A stretch of DNA of 64,000 nt from Selaginella tamariscina (taxonomy: Eukaryota; Streptophyta; Lycopodiopsida; Selaginellales; Selaginellaceae). The position numbers and the translations under genes are program-made. Within the stretch, counting starts at the first letter, position 1, and each line of letters starts with the position of its first letter. The notes beneath the pieces are model-generated. The model was given only the letters and a program-made list of their open reading frames with translations, searched no databases and was not told the origin of the DNA. The DNA is taken from assembly GCA_003024785.1 (NCBI GenBank), contig PUQB01000859.1, positions 21,319-85,318 of the forward strand, in the 5' to 3' direction. Of the stretch, positions 21,029 through 32,700 are shown piece by piece.

Positions 21029-22031
21029 GAGGTTATATTTTCTGTTATTCTTTTCCATTCTTTGATTTCCTTTACTTGATAATTCAATTTTCCAATTTTC
21101 ATTTAAATGTCTAAGCCTCCTTTAATTTCTGAGAAACACATTAATAAGTTTTTCCACAACCATGCAGAAACACTTTCTTTAAGGCCGTCTGAAACATGGA
21201 TGACCTTGCAATCTGCTCAGAGAAAGATCAAAGCATTCTACATCTTTATTATGAAAACAGACTATATGATATATAGGTAATTTTATTTTTAATAAATTAT
21301 AAATCTTTCACTATTATTATTATTATTCTGAACGGCATCCTCACCTTATTGTTGCAATACCACCACAAGTTTGCTATAATTAAATGGAACACTTTCACAA
21401 TCTAACCTCCCTTCTGTATTAGTGATAACTAATTAAAATTTAATTAATTAATAAAGATAAAAATTAGGAAAAAGTATATTTTAAAAAAATTTATATATCC
21501 CAAATTATGTATACAAATTAAATGCATTAACCCTATATTTTATATTAAATTGTCAAAATAATTAGTTTAATTAACCTTAACTAAGGAAGTTGTAAAAACT
21601 AACTGATTAAAGTTCAAAATATTTACTAAAAAATTTAGTTTAAAACTTATATTGGAAATGTGTTTTTGTAGGCCATACTATAATTTGTAATTTATCACTT
21701 GCAAGTGAGAACCTGTTCCGTAGAATATGCACCAGCAGATAATGCACGGGAAATTGTCAAATTGACAATTTTTTTAACATTTAACATTTAATAAACTTTA
21801 ATTATTTTATTTGTAATATATTATGAATTAAAAATATATTTTTAGTTAATATTATTTTTAAAAGTCATTATTATTACAATTGAAGTTTTTAAATGGTATA
21901 TATGAAAATTTAGAATTTTTAGAAGGGTATATATGTAAATATAAAACTTTAAGGGTATATATACAAATATGATAAATTTCAAGGGTATAAATATAATTTT
22001 CTCTATTTTGTTTACAATATTTGAATACTTG
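21029..22031. other. AT-rich downstream flank of P1 (shared with P2 flank)
   Basis: No gene. Related to 40320-41805: both share the CCTCCTTTAATTTCTGAG word and, just before the D element, several GGGTATATAT-type units. It is part of the duplicated segment. Confidence 0.6.
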
Positions 22032-25000
22032 TGTAAGGTATATACTACATATATATGCCATGCATACTCTGCCATGGAGGTGCCATGTGACACTAGGATT
22101 CAGGCACACTGATCTGGGCACTGGCTAATCTGAGCACTATGATTTACCTGGCACCAAGAGTGTTAATCCTGGCACAGACACTTAGTATAAATACCTTGTA
22201 TAAGTCAGACATAATCAAATCATATTTGGTATTCACATCTCTCTTATTAGTGGAGAAGTTGAGTAGTCCTTTGAAGACTTAGTTTTTTTTGTCTCCCTCT
22301 CCCCTTGTTGTTCTTGTTCGTGATGGAGAACGAAGAAAGGTGGTTGCAGTTGTTCGATGCACTGTAGTTGAGCGTGGCAAATCAAACTATTCTCATGCGG
22401 GAAATTCACCAAGGTATGCAGCAAAATGTCAGTATGCCACAGAGTGACAATCCATGTGTTTGTCCAGAGTTCTTCAAGTGGAGGTTGGAGCTGACGTGTA
22501 CCATTGGTGGGAACACTTTCAAGGGATTGATGACTACCATGGATGGCCTAAATCCCAGTGGTTGCGAGAGTTCCCAACGTGTCTACAAGGACTTGCTTTG
22601 CAATGGTACAATGGTGTCCCCGTTCTTAATTGAGAAAATTGGAACATCTTGTCCCAGTGATTCAAGCAAGCTTTTGGTAAGTCCGAGAATTCCGCTATAG
22701 CTTTTTATGAGCTTCACGACTTGAAGCAAGTGTTGGCAAAGACTGTTCAACAATTCGGGATCAAGTTTCGGAACTTGGTCAATCGTGCGGATCCAAGCAT
22801 GACAGAACGAGTATGGTTGGGTTGTTGTGGCCGGCTCTTCGCCCTGGTTTGACTGGCTTGGTGGAGGGATTTGGTCCTTCAACTGTGGAGGAGGCCTTGC
22901 AGATTGCACAGCGATTTGAGAACTCGTTAGGTGCAGCACAACATGTGTGGATATCCTGTACCAACACCTATTCCTAGAACTTCTTTGACATCCGATTCTA
23001 TTCTGATGGAAGTGGGTGCTGTTTAGATGGAGGACAAGTCCTAGGCCACAGAAGGGCCCAGGCCAAGTTGCTAGTCGGTGTGGTCGTGGTCGTGGGCGGA
23101 ACATGAGTGCCGAGGTTGGAGACATGTTGCATGAGCATGTGCAAATCAACATCAAGTAGCTGCCATTGAGACTGCAGAAGAAGTTGAGACGCTTCCTCAG
23201 CCGGAAAGCGGGGAGTAGTGCATGGGTGTCAGAGGACCCATGCACTAGGCACATTGCACCACCTCTGAAGAATTTGATTCTTACGCATGGTCAACACTTC
23301 CCTAAAGCACCTTTGTTCTTCCATGCTTGTGCAGGCATAGGGGTTTTGAGTGAGTTACCGGACACCAAGCATTTTATGTTTGTGTTCTCGGGCATGGTAG
23401 AAGAAACTCCTGTTTCAGTCCTAGTGGACTCCGGATCCGGTATACCTTCTATCAATTAAGCGGTAGCTGAGTCCTTGCACTTGCACATAGTACCAGTTGA
23501 GTGAACTTTGAAGGTAGTGTTCGTTGATAAGAAGTCCTTTGCTCGATTACATCGAATTGCACACGTGCTTGTGGTGTTAGGAGGATACCATCATATACTT
23601 CCATTACAGGTGATGCCGAGCCAAGTCCATGACATCATCATAAGTGTCAACTGGCTTCATGTGGTCAAGGCAAGATGTGATTTTGAGATGTGCATGTTGT
23701 GTATCCCAAGATGCCCCCATTGCAGGCTACATGACATGCACCGCATGGCATGGCGACAACTTTGCAGGGCATGGTGGCACCTAAGGAAGAGCCTTCTTTA
23801 GAGCAACGAGCTAAGGACATCAAGGACTTGTTGGCGAGGTATCCGAGCTTATTCAAACCCATTGTAGGAGCTGTGAATCCCCTGTTGACTACTCGGCATC
23901 ACATCCCAACTAGTAAAACTTGCCCGATTAGGATGGGCTTAGGCGACGTTCTCCAAAGGAGAAGGATATCCTAAATCGTTGTGTGAGGGAGATGCTAGAG
24001 TTAAAAGTGATACATAAGTCCCGAAGTCCATGAGTGGCAGGACCACACATAATTCCAAAGCCGGATAGGACTACACGTTCACTATCGACTTCAAGCCATT
24101 GAATGATGTTTCTGTTCTAGATTCATATCCACTACCAAGGGTGGATGATTTGGTGGATGCATTGGGGAATAGTCTATACTTTACTATCCTTGACATGACT
24201 TCCGGCTATTAAATCCCTATGGCTCCTGAAGATGCAGCAAAGACAGCATTTTGAACACCATCCGACTTGTACGAATTTACGATTATGCCATTTGGGTTGG
24301 TCGGGGCCCCAGCAACTTTCCAGCGGATGATTGACGAGTTATTGAAGGGCTTTAAAGAATTTGCACGTGCATATATTGATGACCTTATAATTCACTCTGT
24401 TACGTGGAGGAGCACCTTCAACAGTTAAAACGGGTCCTGCAGCAATTGGTGCAATACGGACTTACCTCCTTAAAGTACTTAGGATTCATCATCACGGTAG
24501 AGGGTGTGGAGCTGGAATCCCGAGAAGACCCTGGCTATACGAGAATTTCTTGCTCCTGAGTCAGTGACGGAGTTGTAGTGTTTCTTGAGGAAGACGACAT
24601 ACCTAGTGACATTTATTCCGCGGTTCTTAGATCTGACAGCCCCATTGCGAGGATTGTTAAAACAAAGAGCTCATTCCTATAGTCCAAGAAGTGTCAGAAG
24701 GCGTTTGAGGATGTTAAGGCACTACTGGGATCTCCACCTTTGTTGCGGTATCCGGACTTCACCAAATCCTTTATTCTTCGGACCGATGCTTCAGATGTTG
24801 AGTTGGGGCAGATTTGTTGCATGAGACTCCCGATGGTCAGCGGTACCCGATCGCTTATGCAAGTCGAAGCCTTAGTGATGTAAAGAAAAATTATTCCACC
24901 ACAGACAAGGAGTGTTTGGCAGTCGTATGGGCCTTTCAAAAGTTTCAAGCGTACTTACATGGCTTCGACACATTGTTGAAAATTGATCATACTGCAGTCA

Positions 25001-26001
25001 ACTCGATCATGAATAGGCTTTCAGACTAATGAATGACAAGCTTGTGTTTGTTGAAGATGGTTTGAGTGTCGTGTGGTGGCACCCCAATTTACATTAATTC
25101 TTGGTTGCAGTTCTTTCATGACAACCCGATGTCCGGACACATGGGATTCCAACGATGCCTTGAGAGGATTCGGCAGCACTTATATTGGCCTCGATTGCGG
25201 CAAGACCTACATAAGTACATTCATACGTGTCTAGAGTGTCAATGGCATAACATGTCCACACTTCCTCCTATTGCAACCCTGGAGTCAATTCGAGTTTTTC
25301 GCCCCTTTGAGCTGGTAGCTTATGATATCATGGGACCATTTCCTGTGTTGCAATTTGGTAATTGATACATCATTGTGTGCTCTGATCACTTGACTCAATG
25401 GGTAGAAGTGTGTGCTTTGCCAAATGCTACAACAACTTCTATCATCAAGTTCCTGCTAGCTCAAGTGGTGCTGAGGCATGGTTGTCCTAAATGAATCAAG
25501 GATTGGCCCAGTAGCGAAAGCAGTAGCTTCTTGATGTGATGGTTGCAGATCCAACAATCCTTTGCCTTAGCGTATCATCCTGAGACTGATGGTTGGTGGA
25601 GCGGTTGAACATAACTTTCAAAGTCATGCTTGCTAAGTATGTGAGCCTTGACCATATAGATTAGGATATGTGGCTTCCATATCTCCAATTCACTTATGTT
25701 TCAGCCCCTTACAAGTCAATAGGGATTTTCCCATTCAAAGCTTTATATGGTCGTGAACCTATGTTGCTGCCAGCAGTTGGCATCACTCTGCATGGGCACG
25801 GTATATGGATGGGCGTATGTGGTTGGAGAATTTGAACCAAGTCCTTCCTCTGTTGTATGTTCAAAGTGGAGAACAATTAGCCTGGGCACAAGAGTATCAG
25901 CGTCGAACTTATAATCAATGACATCGAATGCCACCTCAATATCAAGTGGGAGATTTGGTTCTCGTCAAGTTTCCGAGGCTAAGGGATCAAACACACGCAG
26001 C
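22032..26001 (+). mobile_element. Gypsy element D1, left part (degenerate)
   Basis: A Ty3-gypsy relic on the + strand, related to D2. The 5' LTR starts TGTAAGG at 22032, runs to about 22240, and has an AGTATAAATACC TATA box. ACTTG (22027-22031) flanks it, and the same word flanks the 3' end of D2 (46687-46691). Pol remains: gag (about 22320-22970), protease VLVDSGSG (23430), reverse transcriptase (24060-24420, YIDDLIIHS), RNase H (24780-25030, YSTTDKECLAVVWAF), integrase (25066-25980, GHMGFQRCLERIRQHLYWP, CLECQWHN, YHPETDG). Compared with D2 it lacks about 40 bp after the YIDD box and about 300 bp between RNase H and integrase. The element is cut at 26001 by chromovirus C. No chromodomain seen. 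Confidence 0.85.
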
Positions 26002-26382
26002 TGTCAAGCCACGACCTAAGAGCAAGATAACAACAAGAAGGCTTGACTCAAGAACAAGGCAAGAGCAAGGAACAAGACAAGAACAAGGAACAAGACAAGA
26101 ATGATCGTAGAATGACTGGTGTTGATAATAACTGATTGTACAACAATTAAGTCGGAGCTTTTATACTCACAACTCCAAGCTAATCTGGTCATGAGTTTAA
26201 TATGGTCATGAGCTAAAAATAGTGACCTTTATCCTTTAGGCATATCCTGTAGTATATCCTATAGGCATATCCTGTAGGTATATCCTATAGGCATATCCTG
26301 TAGGAATATTCTGTAAGTATATCCTATAGGCATATCCTGTAACTTGTATCCTGTATCCTGTATCCTGTATCGGGTCGTGACA
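26002..26382 (-). repeat. 3' LTR of chromovirus C
   Basis: TGTCAAGCC to GTGACA. Contains a run of ATATCCTGTAGG-type units (26235-26365). The polypurine tract (complement of GCACCTCTCCCTAA) adjoins at 26383. Confidence 0.93.
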
Positions 26383-26392
26383 GCACCTCTCC

Positions 26393-27955
26393 CTAAGGAC
26401 GAGTTCCACGAGTCTTGGGACCTAGTTTAGCAAGATAACACCGATGGAAAGCAGCAATTTTGGAAGAAGCATGGAATAAGTTGGATGCAGGTTCCCAAGT
26501 GCAATCGGTAGGCAAATAACCTTTCCAATCCACTAAGTATTGAAGTTGGCGGCGATGAAGACAAGAATCAAGAATGGCTGCAACTTCATACTCAAGTTCA
26601 CCGTCAATGACCACAGGAGGGGGAGGAGAAGAAGCACGACCAAGAAGAGAAGAAGGATGATACGGCTCCAACAAAGAAGTGTGAAACACAGGATGAAGTT
26701 TCACCGTAGATGGTAACTCGAGTCGGAAAGCTACAGGATTGACCTCAGCCGCAATCCTGTAAGGGCCTAATCGTTGAAAATCCAACTTAGAAGAAGGCCT
26801 GTTGGTGCGAATATGCCGACGAAGAAGCCACATGAGATCACCAATCTTGTATGTAGGTGCCGGTTGACGATGAGCATCAGCATAATGCTTATACTATTCC
26901 TGTGCTTGCTAAAGATGAACCCAGAGATCCTCATGTACTTGACGAAGATGTTGGAGACGATCTTGTACTGCAGGAGCAGCAGAAGGAGAGCAGGAGGAGC
27001 AAAGTCAAAATGTGGATGATAGCCTATAAGAGCAAAGAAAGGTGTCTGGCTTGTAGATGAGTTGTTGTAGGCAAACTCCGCCATTGGACGAAGGTCCAAC
27101 CAGTTGTCCTATTAGTAACTGATGAAGCAGTAAAGATATTGCTCCAAGGTCTGAATCGTGCGTTCTGACTGCCCATCAATTTGTGGATGGTATCCTGAAG
27201 AAAGGTCCGCTTTAACCTGTAGACTCCGGAGAAGTTCTCGCCAAAACTTGGACATGAATTATGGGCCTCGATCAGAAACAATGCTCTTAGGAAGACCATG
27301 ATGTCGGAATACTTTGCGGATCACCAACTCAGCAGTTGTCTGGCCTGTAGCAGTCTTGTGACATGGTAAGAAATGAGCTTGTTTAGTGAAATGGTCAACC
27401 ACGATAAGAACTGCATCAAATCCACGAGAAGGAGGAAGATCTGTGAGGAAATCCATAGAAATGGATCTCCAAGGAGCAGAAGGAATAGGAAGAGGACGAA
27501 GAAGACCAGAGGGCGTGTGACAAGGCATCTTCGACCTATTGCAAGTGTCACACAAAACTGGTCCACAAAACCTCGCAACCCAGGCCACCAATAGTTGCGA
27601 GTCACCAACTCAACTGTCTTAGCCATACCAAAATGTCATGTAGCCGGGGTATCATGACAATCCTGTACTACACGAGTCCTGCAAACACCAACAGGAACAT
27701 ACAGGAGACCTTCCCGATACAGGAGTCCGTCCTGTATGGTAAACAACTTGTAGTCTGTACGAGAATTGGAGGAAGAGGAACTTGCGATGTCAGGACTAAT
27801 GTGTGAAAACACATTCTTTGCCAAGTCGTCTGTAGCCAACTGCAAACGGATGTCCTGTAGGAGTGTGGAATCTGTTGGAGCTTGATGAACTTGTAGTGCT
27901 GCAAGCCGAAGTCAATCAGGACCCAACAACACTTGCTTTTAACAGTCATATGCAA
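26393..27955 (-). pseudogene. Chromovirus C integrase and chromodomain
   Basis: On the - strand, pieces of the pre-integrase region (LLYREGLLYVPVGVCR), catalytic core ([45 protein letters not shown] in place of the TDGQSERT frame), then an intact 146-codon frame (26833-26393) with [19 protein letters not shown] and the chromodomain ([33 protein letters not shown]). The chromodomain is expected to guide insertion to marked chromatin. Several frame changes (near 27030, 27270, 27560) make the whole inactive. Confidence 0.85.
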
Positions 27956-28005
27956 GATCGCCCGGGGTCAGTGCAAGGTAAGAGCGCCTAGACAATGCAT
28001 CCGCC

Positions 28006-28663
28006 TGTCACGACCCGATACAGAATACAGGATTCCGGATACAGGACATGGGTTGCAGGACTTTCCTACAGGATTCCGGATACAGGATATGGGTTGCAGG
28101 ATTTTCCTACAGGATACTCCTACCAGGATTCCGGACACAGGATTCGGTTGCAGGATATTCCTACAGGATATGCCACAGGATATGCCTAGAGGATAAGGGA
28201 CATGTGGACTCATCTTAGCCTCTGCATGCATGCAATCACTTTTGCATGCATGCAACCACTTTTGCATGCATGCCTAGATTAGCTCTTGGAGTTGTGAGCA
28301 TAAAAGCTCCGACCTAATTGTTGTACAATCAGTTACTATCAACACCAGTCTTACTACGATCAATCTTGTCTTGTCTTGTTTCCTGTCCTGTTCCTGTCTC
28401 GCTCCTATTTCCTGTCCTGTTCCTGATCCTGTCCTGCTGGATCCTGTCCTGCTCCGGGATCCTGTCCTGTTCCTGTTTTGCTCCCGGATCCTATCCTGTG
28501 CTTTCCTGTCTTGCTCCCGGATCCTATCCTAATCCTGTCCTACTCCTAGATCCGTCCTGTTCCTATTCCTGGTTCCTGTCCTGCTCTCGGTCCTGTTCCT
28601 GAGTCAAGCCTTCATGTCCTTGGAATCCTGCTCTCTTCCTGTTTCCTGGATCGTGGCTTGACA
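28006..28663 (+). repeat. 5' LTR of chromovirus B
   Basis: TGTCACGACC to GGCTTGACA, 658 bp. TATA-like ATAAAA lies at 28300-28305, and the predicted RNA start AGTTACTATCAA at 28331, 31 nt downstream. It is 14 bp longer than the 3' LTR because of an extra TCCTG unit. Confidence 0.95.
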
Positions 28664-28680
28664 GTTTGATAGTAACTGCT
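28664..28680 (+). other. Self-priming-type primer-binding region of chromovirus B
   Basis: Immediately after the 5' LTR the sequence is GTTTGATAGTAACTGCT. It has no TGG start as expected for a tRNA-primed element. TTGATAGTAACTG (28666-28678) is the exact complement of CAGTTACTATCAA (28330-28342) in the LTR, at the predicted 5' end of the RNA. Elements A and C keep the same feature (12 and 13 nt). Confidence 0.8.
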
Positions 28681-28756
28681 TCATAGTTCTCCGTTTTCCA
28701 GCTACCTTTTTCTTGATTCCTTTCCTTCATTTTCCTCCTTTTTTCTTTCCTAGATC

Positions 28757-29734
28757 ATGGCTGATTTTGAGCATTTTCAACACGAGCACCAAATGCTACT
28801 TCATGAGCTGGCCACTTTGCGCCAAGTGGTCACCGACCTGCAAGGTTCCACCACTGCGGCACATGCAGCTGCTGATGCATCCTCCAAGGCTGCTGCGCAG
28901 GCTCTCTCCCAGGCATCGGTGGTTTCCTCTTCATCAAACTTTTCTTCGGAGCCGAAGGTTAGCATGCCAGAGAAGTTCAGTGGTAATCGTGCCGATTTCC
29001 AAGGTTTCCTGAATCAGATCCGACTCTTGATCCGTATGCAACCACGGCGCTACTCGACTGATGCTCAAAAGGTGGGTCTTTTGGCATCCTTACTAAGTGG
29101 ATCTCCACGGGCTTGGGTTGCCCCCTTGCTGGAGCGTGACGATCCACTGATGGAAGACTTTGAAGGTTTCGTGGCTGCCTTTGAAGCCTGTTTTGGAGAT
29201 CCTGATAAGTACCGTTCTGCATGCACGAAGTTACGGAAGCTCACTCAAGGATCCCGACCAGCTTCCGTCTATGCATCCGAATTTCAGCAACTTTGCACGA
29301 ACATTCCATGGGACGAGACTGCATTGATCGAACACTTCCGTTTTGGGTTGAGGGACGACGTGAAGGACCTTCTCCTTACGTTACCGGATGCCCAAACATT
29401 AGCGGAGATCATGCAACAAGCTGTTCGTTGCGACAACCGTTTGTTCGAGCGTCGTCAGGAAAGATCCCGTCAACAGTTCCTGCAAACCAATCCTACAGCT
29501 GTGGTACATGTTCCTGCACCACCTTCTGGAGTAGTTCCTATGGAGGTTGAGAAATCCAAGCGTGGCTCTCTTTCCGCTGCCGAGAAGCAACGTCGTCGCA
29601 GTGAGAACCTGTGCTTGTATTGTGGTGGAGCAGGACACAAGGTGGCAGATTGTCCTATTAAAGCCAGGAACTTCAAGACGCGTGAAGTCGAAGCCGAAGT
29701 TCAGTCGGAAAACTCCAATGTCCACTTCGTCTAG
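28757..29734 (+). CDS. Chromovirus B gag (capsid and zinc knuckle)
   Basis: An uninterrupted 325-residue frame with ATG at 28757, the first ATG after the PBS. Residues 1-60 are helical and alanine-rich. Residues about 70-230 form the retrotransposon capsid region (MPEKFSGNRADFQGFL, PRAWVAPLLERDD, FVAAFEACFGDPDKY, LRKLTQGSRPASVY, FRFGLRDDVKDLL). A basic segment follows, with a single CCHC zinc knuckle CLYCGGAGHKVADC near residue 295 that binds RNA. The stop TAG is at 29732-29734. The pol frame is -1 relative to gag and overlaps it by about 73 nt, so pol is probably made by frameshifting. It assembles the particle in which reverse transcription takes place. Confidence 0.93.
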   Translation: MADFEHFQHEHQMLLHELATLRQVVTDLQGSTTAAHAAADASSKAAAQALSQASVVSSSSNFSSEPKVSMPEKFSGNRADFQGFLNQIRLLIRMQPRRYSTDAQKVGLLASLLSGSPRAWVAPLLERDDPLMEDFEGFVAAFEACFGDPDKYRSACTKLRKLTQGSRPASVYASEFQQLCTNIPWDETALIEHFRFGLRDDVKDLLLTLPDAQTLAEIMQQAVRCDNRLFERRQERSRQQFLQTNPTAVVHVPAPPSGVVPMEVEKSKRGSLSAAEKQRRRSENLCLYCGGAGHKVADCPIKARNFKTREVEAEVQSENSNVHFV

Positions 29735-32700
29735 GAGCCGCGAAGTTGGACGTAGGTGCAGGCTCCATTGGTGCTGCTCATACCATCCCGTCACTTAAGT
29801 TTCCTGTACACATTCATCTTAATAATCGAGAGCTCATGGAGTTTGCCTTGTTAGACACTGGTGCAAATGCATGCTTCATGGATGACACGTTTGCAACTCA
29901 ACATGGCATTTCGGTGGTGAAGTTGAAGCGTGCAGTTCCTGTAGAGGTGGCCGATGGGCGTCTAATTGCTTCCGGTGCAGTTACCCATGCTACCGAACCT
30001 CTCTCCTGCAGGTATGGCACATTCAACTGTTCAATTTCCTTCAACTTGATCAAGACTCGGTCGACTCCCATCATTTTGGGCATGCCATGGTTCGTTGTTG
30101 CAAATCCGCAGATCGACTGGAGGTCTAGGACACTCACGTTTTCCTCTCCAACTTCTAGGATCAATCCTGTACCTTCCTGCGTGCAGGATACATCCTTAGT
30201 ATCTGAGGCAGTACAAGCTACAGGATTGACCGTACCTGTTCCTGTACCAGTGTTGAAGACTCCTCCTCGACAGGATTCACCTCATGGCAGTTCCTCAGCA
30301 CATCCGCAGGCTCTCCCCATTCCTGTAAGTTTGCGGTGTCCTGTACAGGGTTCTTCCAATCCTGTATCAGTGTCGAAGGTTCCTCCTCAACAGGATCCAC
30401 CTCCTGTTGATTCGTCAGCACATTCGCAGGCTTCTTCCACTCTTGCGCAACCACGGACTCCTGTACAGGATTCTTCCAATCCTGTACACTCACGGTGTCC
30501 TGTACAGGATTCTTCCAATCCTGTACACTCATCAACAACCACACAGGTTTTTTCCAATCCTGCTTCTTTCTGTTACCCTGCCTCTGTTCCATCCCCCAAG
30601 ATCCTTCCTCTTTTTCAGTCACAGCTCCCTCCTTCTCCTCTCCGAGTTCTTACCACTACCATGCATGAACTCGCCACTGATCCTGCCCCCTTCCACCTTT
30701 TTGCTTTTCAAGTAACTCCTACGTCCTCTCCTACCTTTCCTGTATCCGACTCCCCTGTTTTTTCTCCTTCTCCTTCTCCTTCTCCTCCTTCTTCCCTACC
30801 ATCCAAGTACCACGACTTTAAGGACGTTTTTGACAAGCACAAGGCTGCAGTTCTTCCTGTTCACAGGTCCTACGACTGTCCTATTGATCTTGCGGAAGGA
30901 AAGACTCCACCATTCGGACCGATCTATGCATTGTCACCCACAGAGTTGGAGGTTCTTCGTCAATACATCGAGGACAACTTAGGATCCGGCTTCATTCGTC
31001 ACTCAAAGTCCCCTGCAGGAGCTCCTATCTTCTTTGTCAAGAAGAAGGATGGGAGTTTACGTTTGGTGGTGGACTACAGGGGTTTGAATCAAGTCACCAT
31101 TCGGAATCGGTATCCGTTGCCATTGATCCCGGAACTTCTCGATCGGCTGCGAGGGGCAAAGGTGTTCACGAAGATCGACTTACGAGGAGCCTACAACCTT
31201 GTACGGATTCGTCCCGGCGATGAGTGGAAGACTGCCTTTCGTACAAGGTATGGACATTTTGAGTACACGGTAATGCCTTTCGGCCTTACCAATGCCCCAG
31301 CTGTATTCCAACACATGGTGAACGACATTTTCCGTGACTTCTTGGACCAGTTTGTGGTGATCTACCTCGACGACATCTTGATTTTCTCCAAGGACCAGGC
31401 GGCACATGACAAGCATGTACGACTAGTTTTAGAGCGGCTTCGCGAGCATGGCCTGTACGCGAAGTTGGAGAAGTGTTTTTTCGATAGGGATTCGGTGGAG
31501 TTCTTGGGCTACATCGTCTCTCCTGCTGGCGTTTCCATGGACATGCACAAGGTGAAGACCATCGTGGAGTGGGAGAGGCCCAAGTCGGTACGAGATGTAC
31601 AATGTTTCCTTGGCTTTGCAAACTTCTACAGGCGGTTCATACAGGACTTCTCCAAGCGTGTACTTCCACTCACAGAACTCACCAAGCGCACAGGACTTTT
31701 CTCTTGGTCCGACAAGGCGGAACACGCGTTCACAACACTCAAGGACGTTTTCACGACAGCTCCGATTTTAGCACATCCTGACCCTTCTCATCCTTTCTTC
31801 ATTGAAGCAGATGCCTCGGATTTTGCAGTAGGATCCGTCCTATCGCAAGTTGGAGAGGACAAGTTGCTTCATCCTGTAGCCTTTCACTCTCGTAAGTTCC
31901 TGTCGGCGGAGATCAACTACGAGATTCATGACAAGGAACTCAAGGCCATTGTGGATTCGTTTGAGGAATGGCATTTCCTGGAAGGTGCTGCACATCCTGT
32001 ACAAGTTCTTACGGATCACAAGAACCTGGAGTACTTTCAAACGGCTCGGGTCCTCAGTCGGCGACAGGCAAATTCAACACTCCTACAGGACGTTCGTTCG
32101 CAGTTGCCTACAGACGACTTGGGAAAGAATGTGTTCTCACACATTCATCCTGACGTTGCAAGTTCCTCTTCCTCCAGTTCCCGTCCAGACTACAACCTAT
32201 TCACCATACAGGATGGACTCCTGTACCGGGAAGGTCTCCTGTACGTTCCTGTTGGTATTTCTAGGACTCGTGTGGTACAGGATTGTCATGATACCCCGGC
32301 TACAGGACATTTGGTGTGGCCAAGACAGTGGAATTGGTGACTCGCAACTATTGGTGGCCTGGGTTGCGAGGTTTTGTGGAGAGGTTTGTACGGAGTTGTG
32401 ACACTTGTAGCAGGTCGAAGATGCCTCATCATGCACCCTCTGGTCTTCTTCGTCCTCTTCCTGTTCCGTCTGCTCCTTGGAGATCCATTTCTATGGATTT
32501 CCTCACAGATCTTCCTCCTTCCCGTGGATTTGATGCAGTTCTTGTGGTGGTTGACCGTTTCACCAAGCAGGCTCATTTCCTACCCTGCAACAAGACAGCT
32601 ACAGGTCAGACAACTGCCGAGTTGGTGATCCGCGAGGTGTTCCGACATCATGGTCTTCCTGAGAGCATTGTTTCCGATCGAGGTCCACAATTCATGTCCA

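Noticed and set aside
22240-22275. tRNA primer site for element D next to its 5' LTR
   Set aside because: TGGAGAAGTTG follows the LTR in both copies, but I could not match it to a plant tRNA 3' end with confidence, and the LTR edge is uncertain by several bases.
28318-28602. 95-codon open frame rich in Ser, Cys, Leu and Pro
   Set aside because: It is a translation of the TCCTGT-rich U5 tract of the chromovirus B LTR. The same frame appears in the other LTR.
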